This document shows, piece after piece, positions 55,716 through 64,000 of a stretch of DNA of 64,000 bases; positions within the stretch are counted from its first letter, which is position 1, and the number at the start of each line of letters is the position of its first letter. The position numbers and the translations under genes are program-made. Source of the DNA: Torymus aiolomorphi (taxonomy: Eukaryota > Arthropoda > Insecta > Hymenoptera > Torymidae); assembly GCA_036365515.1 (NCBI GenBank), contig CM070873.1, forward strand, positions 214,009,376 to 214,073,375, given 5' to 3'. The notes below the pieces were generated by a model, which did not search any database, was not told the DNA's origin, and saw only the letters and a list, made by a program, of their open reading frames with translations.

Positions 55716-56782
55716 CTTGATGAAAGGAAGAACAAAACGTACGCGAGCCTAAATTGCCTTACGCCGCTGCGTATCACAAACTCCTAGTTAGTGCTCGCAG
55801 GCACAAACAATGGTTTTAAAGCTAACCTAATCTAAAATTTAAAACTAGGTATTAAAATTTTCATGAACTGCGTAAAAAGCTAAAAGATCACTTTTCCGCT
55901 TAAAAAAAAAATTTTAAGGAATTTTATTAAAGCATGTGACTAAGAAACGCATGAATTTAATAAAATTGAAAAAATATAATTCGCGTGCCTCAAAAATACT
56001 AAAAGGTTTTTCGTGTCACCTTGCGCGAGAGCGGGCTTGAAAACACGATAGCGCGCGAAAGTCAAAATGGCCGCCAAGATGGCCGCCCGTTCTCAGAATA
56101 CGAGACCGTTGCGCGCGAATTCGCGGAATTCGAAATCTCGCGAGTAAACACGCGCCGCGCGACGACGATTCCCGGAAGGCCGAGAGAACGTAAACACTTC
56201 TCGGAGATCAGAAGGCGCACGCACGCTAATTACCCGCACGCATACCTTAACGCAATGATTGGGGACTGAAGATTGCCCGCCTCGGAGAAGACTCAACGAG
56301 GTGCTACGGCTGCAGGAGCTCACCTCCCGGTGCTCGGCGGGTGCGGTAAAAAAGGCGCCGGTGACGGTGGCTTCATGCAAGGCCGCACCCGGAGATCTGA
56401 CTTACGTTGCTCAACAGGTGCGTTTGAAGGCGCCGGTGACGATGGCTTCACGCAAGTACGCACCTGGAGATCTGCTGAAGAAAGCTGCGATGCCTCGGAG
56501 ATGGCTCCACGAGGCACGATGATTGCGCAGTTGCGCTAAAGGCTCTAGGCCGTTGATTTTTCACGTGTGCGCCGGCGTGCCAGCACGCACACGTCGAGGT
56601 TTCCCGTATGCGCCGGCGTGCCAGCACGCATAGGGGCGAGAGAAAAATTCTCCTGTGCGGCGAAGTGCCGCAAGACTCGCCGAGGCTTGTGGTGCGGCAC
56701 TGGATGCACGTGCCACGGGCGAAAGCAGTGGCGGCGAGAACACGCCGCGGCAGGCGCCGACTTGCCTTCTCCTCGGCTGATA
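55716..56782 (-). other. Long leader of the CsRn1-type element
   Basis: About 1 kb between primer site and gag with no gene. The part 56000-56780 is GC-rich and repetitive: two copies of GGCGCCGGTGACGGTGGCTTC-type units (about 56352 and 56430) and two copies of GCGCCGGCGTGCCAGCACGC (about 56570 and 56611). Likely packaging or translation-control RNA structure (inference). Confidence 0.65.
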
Positions 56783-56795
56783 GTCGGGGTCACCA
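56783..56795 (-). other. Primer binding site for tRNA-Trp
   Basis: Plus strand GTCGGGGTCACCA equals the 3' end of tRNA-Trp with CCA; one base separates it from the LTR. tRNA-Trp priming is a mark of the CsRn1 clade. Confidence 0.85.
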
Positions 56796-56796
56796 A

Positions 56797-57047
56797 TGTG
56801 GGGATCCTAGCCCCACGGCTCTCCTAGTTTCAGGAAAGGAAGGGGAGAGGAGAGAGTAATGATGAGTCGAGGAGTAACAGCAACGAGGTTTATTGAAAGT
56901 ACAAAGGGGGTGTACAGCGGACGGACGTCCGGATGCTCGTAACTCTGAGCAACGACTGCCGCTCGCAGGCGGCTTCTCGCCACACGCAACATGGCCGCTT
57001 CCCCCACTCTCGCAGAGAGAGCGAGAGGGAAGATCGCAGGCCCTACA
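56797..57047 (-). repeat. 5' LTR of the CsRn1-type element
   Basis: Equal to 51331-51581 except three positions (TTTCAG/TTCCAG, CCCCCACT/CCCTCACT, CAGGCC/CAGTCC). Confidence 0.93.
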
Positions 57048-57176
57048 TGCCGTTTTGCCCCAGCGCCATCTAGCGAGCTGGGACCGAACATAGTTTTAGT
57101 TTAGGATATACCGATACGAGCGGAACCGGTTTTAGCTGCCGAAAAAATTTTTTTCATCAGTACCGGCTCGGAAACC

Positions 57177-57503
57177 ATGGAGCTACCTGTGAAAAACGTG
57201 TCCACCTGTGAGTTGCGTGCAGTTATTCGCTTTTTAACTGCAAAAGGGCTTAATGGCAACGAATGGGAAATTTTTGATCACTCACCCGACTCTCCAGATC
57301 TCGCACCAAGTGACTTTTTTCTTTTTCCTAAATTAAAGGAAAGTTTGGGTGGCCATCACTTCAATTCAAATGATGAAGTGAAAGACATCGTTAAATTATT
57401 CTTTAAAAAACAGGGCACGGATTTTTATAAACAAGGTTTGTCAAAGCTGGAGAACAGATATAAAAAATGTATTCAAGTTCAAGGGAACTATGTAGAAAAA
57501 TAG
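57177..57503 (+). pseudogene. Mariner transposase with large internal deletion
   Basis: 108 aa. The first about 26 residues are the start of the helix-turn-helix region (ELRAVIRFLTAKG); from residue 30 it jumps to the family C-terminus (DHSPDSPDLAPSDFFLFPKL through GNYVEK). The first two catalytic Asp are gone, so it cannot catalyse transposition. Confidence 0.88.
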
Positions 57504-57639
57504 TTTATAAGTCAAACAATAAATACATTTGTTACTTTAACCTAAAAATTATGTTTTGCTTTTTTCCCGGAGCAGGGAAACTTACTTTTTGAACACCCCT
57601 GGTACATAAGACGAATTCCATATAATATAAAATTCACCA

Positions 57640-57810
57640 TAGTTTTTCTATATTTGTGATAATCGTCTTATGTACTTTCTATAAATCTGCGTTTCGTACT
57701 ATGTGTTTTCTACAATTGTGACAGTATGAAATTAGTTTATTCTGTAGATACATTTATGTATTTCCTCATTCTGTTAATCGTGCTTTCTGTTATAAATCGT
57801 CGCCTCCGAA
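57640..57810 (-). repeat. Right arm of the interrupted foldback
   Basis: Inverse of 51130-51291; the outer boundary is not sharp. Confidence 0.75.
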
Positions 57811-57920
57811 TAGAAAGGCGTAATTAATTCTCGAAGTCTGCTTGTAAAAGGCGTTAACTCAGAGTCCGCTCGTAGAAGGCGTTATCTCGGAGTCCGCTCG
57901 TAAAAGGCGTTATCTCGCAC
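57811..57920 (+). repeat. Tandem repeat, about 33 bp units
   Basis: Three and a half copies of a unit like CGGAGTCCGCTCGTAAAAGGCGTTAT. GC-richer than its surroundings. Confidence 0.85.
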
Positions 57921-58339
57921 ACAAATTTTTCCGGCTCAAATTTGAGTTAGCAGCACTGCCTATATAGATGCGCGCGTATCATAAATATATCTATAAAATC
58001 AGTTTTTAAGCGCAATGCATAAAATGAATTTATGATAATAATCTAACACTAGGGATTGCTTGAACTACTTCAACTCCATCTTTTTTATGCAGAGAATTTC
58101 CGCTATAAAAAAAATTTTTTATTAATATTTATCTTCGGCTATTTCCGTCAGGACTTTCATATAAGTATAATACAAAACTTTATTCTAAAACATTTTTTTT
58201 TGTTGAATGAATTCCTATTTAATATGTACTAATAAATAATTATATGTTATGAGGTTCATAAACTTCATAATAAGCTTTTGCATAGAAGAAAATATTTCTG
58301 AGTGACACGTGAGGTTATAAATGTACAATATAATTTTCA
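57921..58339. other. AT-rich DNA before the hairpin
   Basis: Holds one extra unit of the about 240 bp repeat found in the hairpin arms (from about 58224). No gene. Confidence 0.6.
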
Positions 58340-61300
58340 GTGTTTTGTCTAATAATAAATAAAATATAGTATTGGTATGACGTGTTACATGAAGTGTTTA
58401 TAATCAAATATTAAAATTTCTCTTAAAAATCAGTTTCATATGTTTTGAAAATAGCTCAAGTGTGTATTAATAAATAATTACATGTTATGAGGCTCATAAA
58501 CTTGATAATAAGCTTTTGCATAGAAGAAAATGTTGCTGAGTGACACGCGAGGTTATATTATAAATATACAATACAATTTTCAGTGTTTTGTGTAATGATA
58601 AATAAAATATAGTACTGGTATGACGTGTTATATGAAGTGTTTATAATCAAATTTTAAAACTTTTATTAAAAATCAGTTTCAAATGTTTTGAGAATAGAAC
58701 AAGTGTGCATTAATAAATAATTACACGTTATGAGGTTCATACACTTCATAATAAGCTTTAGCATAGAAGAAAATATTTCTAAGTGACATGTGAGGATATA
58801 AATATACAATATAATTTATGATGCCTATTTGAAATATTGGTCTGAGTCTTGGTTTAAAAAGCATCTGTCATCTTTAAAAAACTTAGTCGATAACAGTGCT
58901 GTGCTGTTGTACATATTTATTCAAGTGCCAATAAAAAAATAATGTCTAATGAACATGGAAGTACTGAAAAGAGCAAAAATGATGTGTTATTGCGAAAATT
59001 TCAAGGAATGAAAGTGCTCAGTTAATCTATTTTATGATTTTTTCACAGTAGGAGATGTCAAAATGTTTCAGAGAAGTTTTCAGTACATAATTTTCTATAC
59101 AAGATTCAGATAATAATAATGTTTAATTCATCAACTGGTTGTATTTTTAATTTTACAAGATTATGTATATGATGAAAAAAAAAATATTATGAAAAAGAAA
59201 TATGTGGATACCAAAATAATAAAACTAATTCCAGCTTTAGAATGTGCAATAGAAGGCTAGAGATAAATTTTAGCATAATGTAATAATAATTTGTCAAAAA
59301 AACAAGAGCAAATGAATGCATAAGAGTGTTTTGTGAAAAAACTTAGTATCAGGTGCTCTTACGTAAGGGTAGTTGACTTGGCAAACTTTGAGCTTCGCAT
59401 TTCGTAAAGGCTAGAGAATTAGGTGATTTCAGAGAAATAGATGCGAAAGAGTAGTTTTTAAAAAACTTTGTACCACCAGCTGCTATGGAAAAGGTAGTTG
59501 ACATGAGAACGCAACTTCTCAGCCAACTTTGAGCTTCGAGTTTTATAAAAGCAAGAGAATCAGATGATACAGAAATTTGAATTGTAATTCTGAGAACTTG
59601 TACTTTTTTCTTTTATTCCTTGCGATAGCTACAAAGAAAAAATATATTATTGTTATCTTTCTTAACAACTTTAAATCCTCTGTTGAAATACTAATAAAAG
59701 TTTAATGTTTTTATCCAAACAATCTTGCTCTCAACAACTGTCCAACTCTCTACAAAGAACTTGACTGAAAACTTAAATGTTTTTTTGAAACAATTATTAT
59801 AAACACTTTTAAAAACTATTTTTTCAAGTATTTTCTATTTGTCTATAGTCCTTTTATTTATTCTAATCTCATCTATTCAATAAGCACTCTCTACAAATGG
59901 TAATAATTTTGTTCATGACTGTACAAATAATAATATTGTTAATAAAACTTCCTACGAAAGTATAAAATAAGGCAAGTATAGAAGTTTTTTCTGTATAATC
60001 TATAAAATAATATTTATGATTTTTTAAAAGAAGTCAAATAAATACTAGTAAAAAAGTAAATACTTTAAAAAATAGTTTCTAAAATGTTTATTATAATTGT
60101 TTCAAAAAAACATTTAAGCTTTCAGTCAAGTTCTTTGTAGAGAGTTGGACAGTTGTTGAGAGCAAGATTGTTTGGATAAAAACATTAAACTTTTATTAGT
60201 ATTTCAACAGAGGATTTAAAGTTGTTAAGAAAGATAACAATAATATATTTTTTCTTTGTAGCTATCGCAAGGAATAAAAGAAAAAAGTACAAGTTCTCAG
60301 AATTACAATTCAAATTTCTGTATCACCTGATTCTCTTGCTTTTATAAAACTCGAAGCTCAAAGTTGGCTGAGAAGTTGCGTTCTCATGTCAACTACCTTT
60401 TCCATAGCAGCCGGTGGTACAAAGTTTTTTAAAAACTACTCTTTCGCATCTATTTCTCTGAAATCACCTAATTCTCTAGCCTTTACGAAATGCGAAGCTC
60501 AAAGTTTGCCAAGTCAACTACCCTTACGTAAGAGCACCTGATACTAAGTTTTTTCACAAAACACTCTTATGCATCCATTTGCTCTTGTTTTTTGACAAAT
60601 TATTATTACATTATGCTAAAATTTATCTCTAGCCTTCTATTGCACATTCTAAAGCTGGAATTAGTTTCATTATTTTGGTATCCACATATTTCTTTTTCAT
60701 AATATTTTTTTTTTTCATCATATACATAATCTTGTAAAATTAAAAACACAACCAGTTGATGAATTAAACATTATTATTGTCTGAATCTTGTATAGAAAAT
60801 TATGTACTGAAAACTTCTCTGAAACATTTTGACATCTCCTACCGTGAAAAAATCATAAAATAGATTAACTGAACACTTTCATTCCTTGAAATTTTCGCAA
60901 TAACACATCATTTTTGCACTTTTCAGTACTTCCATGTTCATTAGACATCATTTTTTTATTGGCACTTGAATAAATATGTACAACAGCACAGCACTGTTAT
61001 CGACTAAGTTTTTTAAAGATGACAGATGCTTTTTAAACCAAGAGTCAGACCAATATTTCAAATAGGCATCATAAATTATATTGTATATTTATATCCTCAC
61101 ATGTCACTCAGAAATATTTTCTTCTATGCTAAAGCTTATTATGAAGTGTATGAACCTCATAACGTGTAATTATTTATTAATGCACACTTGTTCTATTCTC
61201 AAAACATTTGAAACTGATTTTTAATAAAAGTTTTAAAATTTGATTATAAACACTTCATATAACACGTCATACCAGTACTATATTTTATTTATCATTACAC

Positions 61301-61550
61301 AAAACACTGAAAATTGTATTGTATATTTATAATATAACCTCGCGTGTCACTCAGCAACATTTTCTTCTATGCAAAAGCTTATTATGAAGTTTATGAACCT
61401 CATAACATATAATTATTTATTAGTACACACTTGTTCTATTTTCAAAACATTTCAAACTGATTTTAAGTAGAAGTTTTAATATTTGATATAATACTTCATG
61501 CAACACATTTTACCAGTATTTTATTTTTTTTATATTACACAAAATACTGA
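58340..61550. repeat. Giant inverted repeat (about 1.5 kb arms)
   Basis: Left arm 58340 to about 59833 and right arm about 60050-61550 are near-exact inverses; the spacer of about 220 bp is a diverged copy of 50570-50760. The outer arm parts consist of about 240 bp tandem units built around GTTATGAGGTTCATAAACTTC (units near 58246, 58479, 58721 on the left). No coding frame. A transcript through it would fold into a very long double-stranded RNA. Confidence 0.85.
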
Positions 61551-62069
61551 TTAGATGTCATATTTTAATCACTATGTTATTTGTTATCAATAACATTTGA
61601 TTATATATGCACTTCATGCAGCACATCATACCGGTATTTTATTTTATTTATTACACAAAGCACTGATTAGATGTCATTTTTTAATAATCACAGCATTTTT
61701 AGTATCAATATAATTTTCAACTAGATAGACGAACTATGAAAATCACAATTTTCTTTTCTTATTTTGAAAAACTTACTTCAATACATAATACTTTTTTCGT
61801 ACTTTGAATCCAATACTGTCTAAATAAACATCTTGGTTGTTTGTTTTATGTGTTATTCATTGAAAGCAATGAAACTGGCATTTTCTTCATTGACATCCAC
61901 GTCCTCTATTCGTCCTGTCAAATATGAAGACAAATTTTGAATATTCTTCTAAAATTCTATCTCATGAAAAATTTTCATGTTGAGTTATTGGTTTGGTTTT
62001 TATTTCTTGAGTAGTACTATATTCTTACTATCTTCTTTAATATAATTCTATTCCTAAGCGTCTGTTCTT
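61551..62069. other. AT-rich DNA with further repeat units
   Basis: CACTGATTAGATGTCAT and GCACATCATACCGGTATTTTATTTT repeat the outer hairpin unit once more to about 61680. No gene. Confidence 0.6.
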
Positions 62070-62694
62070 CCCAGGCGGAAATAAATCTTAGCAAATAATT
62101 ATTAATAACAAAATATAATTTTTTATAATTTAAAAAAAAAGTTTATAACTGTTAATAACTGTTTATAAAGGCAGGATTTGAGACTATAGTAACAGCTTAT
62201 AAAAGTTATCAACAGTTTTTTTCTGTTATGAATAGCTAAAAAAAGTTTATAACAGTTATAAACTTTTATTTAATTTTTTGGGCCGCGGTGCATAACCATA
62301 AAATCAATTTGTTAAAAGTTATTATCAGTTATATACTTTTTTTACTTAATAATAATAGTTATTAATAGTTTTAAATTGTTTTGAATGAATTTAAACTTTA
62401 AAATCATTCTTAAATCATTATTATATTAAATCATTATTAATTTGAACTTTAAAATCATTATTTTCAATTATTAAAAATTTATAATAGTTATTAATAGTTA
62501 TTTACTTTTTTTTACTGATCAAATATTGAAATTTGTACGACGATCCAAAAAACTTATGAAAGTAAATAACTATTTATAACTATTTATAACAGTTTTAAAC
62601 TTTTATAAAAGTCTCAAATCCTGACTTTATAATCTGCCAATATCAGTTATAAACTTTTTTAAACTTTTATTATAGAAGATCATTTTCGCCTGGG
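62070..62694. mobile_element. 625 bp MITE with CCCAGGCG ends
   Basis: Begins CCCAGGCGGAAAT and ends ATTTTCGCCTGGG. Inside, words like TTTATAACTGTTAATAACTG and the inverse pair AGGATTTGAGACT / GTCTCAAATCCT show it is a long imperfect palindrome. Target duplication unclear. Confidence 0.75.
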
Positions 62695-62934
62695 TTGTAT
62701 ATATTAATTAATATTAAATTAATTAATATTAAAATAACTTTTTCTTGTCCATTAATAAATAATAAAATAACCAGCAGGGTAATGAGGACACTCGTTCATT
62801 TTTGCTAATTTAAAATTAGATTTTTCAGACAGTACACAATTAGAACACTTCAACATTATTGGCTATATTATATATTCAAAATAGAATGAATAAGGCTTTC
62901 AGCATTTGTCTACATTGTACAACCATCCAAGTCA

Positions 62935-63190
62935 ATTCAAAATCGAATTTCAATGACTGTAAAACAATCTTGTATAATTTGTAAATATAAAAAAATTCAC
63001 ACAAAGTATCAATTTTTAAAAAATGATTGTAGCCATTTAATATTTAGCTGTTTCAATACTTATCTAATAAAAGTTATTTGCCCCTTTGATGCACGTAGCT
63101 ATACATTCTTATTAGTTTAGTTGGCTTTCTTAGATCTTTGAATAACTACTATTTCTAACCTATACATACTCTGGCGCTGACGCTGGCGCT

Positions 63191-63236
<46 letters not shown>

Positions 63237-63700
63237 CTGTTCTGTCGTCATCGCCATTCATTCATTATTAGTATATGTGGTCGGACAAAAATGCTATAGT
63301 ATGTACTGTTGAAAGAAAAATGTATAGTTTATGAATCTTATGGAGAAACATGGAGAAATTTTAGAATCGGAAACCAGACATAAAATTGTTCACTATTTAA
63401 TATCTCTAATATGAGAACATCTTTTTACATGAAACTTTTTGTGCAACATAGTATGATAAAATAGCATGCTGTTATTTTAATTTGGGTGAATGAAAATTGC
63501 AGTAAATATTTCAATTTCTCGGGCATCCATTTCAATGTATATGTAGCGCGGTCGACCCTCAGGCTTCTTCTATACTTGCCTTCGGAGCGCTCCCGCGCTC
63601 CTTGATTCTCGGGCATCCATTTCAATGTATATGTAGCGCGGTCGACCCTCAGGCTTCTTCTATACTTGCCTTCGGAACGCTTCCGCGCTCCTTGATTATT
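62935..63700 (-). repeat. Right copy of the 21 kb-spaced inverted repeat
   Basis: Inverse of 42225-42850, including the CT microsatellite (63194-63232). The outermost 90 bp are duplicated in tandem (63516-63605, 63606-63695) with two changes near the GGAGCGCTCCC / GGAACGCTTCC word. Confidence 0.65.
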
Positions 63701-63725
63701 ATAAAAACGACTGTAAACGAATAAT

Positions 63726-64000
63726 TTAGCCAGAAATGAAGGATTTTTTGAACTACAACTTTTGGGTTACATAATTTTTCTATAGAATTATTAAATCCTC
63801 AGAAAAACGATTAAAAATTTCTAAATATGTCATCGTGACAAATTTTGTCGCAATCGTTATTCAAATCTTATTTTATTAATATAAATCAGTAATAGGTGTC
63901 ATATTTAGAAATTTTTAATCGTTTTTCTGAGGATTTAATAATTCTATAGAATAATGATGTAAGTCAAAAGTTGTACTTCAAAAAATCCTTCATTTCTGGC
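63726..64000. mobile_element. Short foldback MITE at the window end
   Basis: GCCAGAAATGAAGGATTTTTTGAA at 63731 reappears inverted at the last bases of the window; arms about 110 bp (shared CCTCAGAAAAACGATTAAAAATTT). The far boundary may lie just beyond the window. Confidence 0.8.

Larger units (their letters stand above)
51331..57047 (-). mobile_element. CsRn1-type gypsy retrotransposon, probably complete
   Basis: 251 bp LTRs with three mismatches, 4 bp target duplication TGCC (51327-51330 and 57048-57051), tRNA-Trp primer site, gag with the CHCC-type motif and full pol. Those traits define the CsRn1 clade (known). Gag and pol are uninterrupted, so it may be active. Inserted into the deleted mariner. 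Confidence 0.93.
51294..57602 (+). mobile_element. Internally deleted mariner, host of a nested gypsy
   Basis: Terminal repeats share GGGGTGTTCAAAAAGTAAGTTTCCC; TA flanks both ends (51292-51293, 57603-57604). Without the gypsy insertion and its duplicated TGCC it is about 588 bp. Confidence 0.88.

Noticed and set aside
56021..56859. Many 60-95 codon frames in the gypsy leader
   Set aside because: GC-rich sequence with few stops gives chance frames on both strands.

Overview
The window is eukaryotic, AT-rich and almost wholly made of nested mobile elements. The families (an errantivirus-like gypsy element with Baculo_F-type and chuvirus-type envelope proteins, DIRS, CsRn1-type gypsy, mariner and pogo-like transposons, long foldback MITEs) point to an insect. 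Hymenoptera, perhaps an ant, is my inference and is not proved. I see no convincing intact host gene.

Region 1 (1-17654) is the remarkable part. It is an env-bearing LTR retroelement read on the minus strand, roughly 18.7 kb when the part of the 3' LTR lying before the window is allowed for. In its own order it holds a 5' LTR (about 16268-17654), a tRNA-Gly primer site (16224-16241), gag (one frameshift), a -1 slippery site G GGA AAC, a 1622-codon pol with two long extra spacers, a Baculo_F-type env, a second unrelated chuvirus-type glycoprotein (one frameshift), two small CxxC zinc-module ORFs joined by an ATGA overlap, a BIR-RING inhibitor-of-apoptosis gene, and the 3' LTR (1-281). Between the IAP gene and the 3' LTR, on the opposite strand, lies a five-exon gene. 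Its four GT-AG introns are all phase 2, it encodes 168 codons, and a polyA signal follows. Two envelopes, an anti-apoptotic gene and an antisense spliced gene together are my candidate for an undescribed system. LTR divergence over the shared 281 bp is 4 mismatches, so the insertion is young.

Region 2 (17655-33267) holds flanking DNA, a 6 kb element with long terminal inverted repeats made of GC-rich hairpins (18788-24783) that carries a perfect foldback MITE (21043-22521), a second foldback with tRNA-like arms and a long TG repeat (24784-26271), a decayed transposase of a family I cannot name (27463-29439), and a decayed pogo-like transposase (31048-32455).

Region 3 (33268-38204) is a degenerate DIRS element with inverted ends, an internal complementary region, gag-like, RT/RNase H and tyrosine recombinase genes. 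The recombinase is split by a 436 bp MITE flanked by TTAA.

Region 4 (38205-64000) holds MITEs and tandem repeats, then a nest bracketed by inverted copies at 42225-42850 and 62935-63700. Inside are a pogo-like element with 1.26 kb terminal inverted repeats (44383-49965), a deleted mariner (51294-57602) into which a young CsRn1-type gypsy with intact gag and pol is inserted (51331-57047), and a 3.2 kb hairpin (58340-61550).
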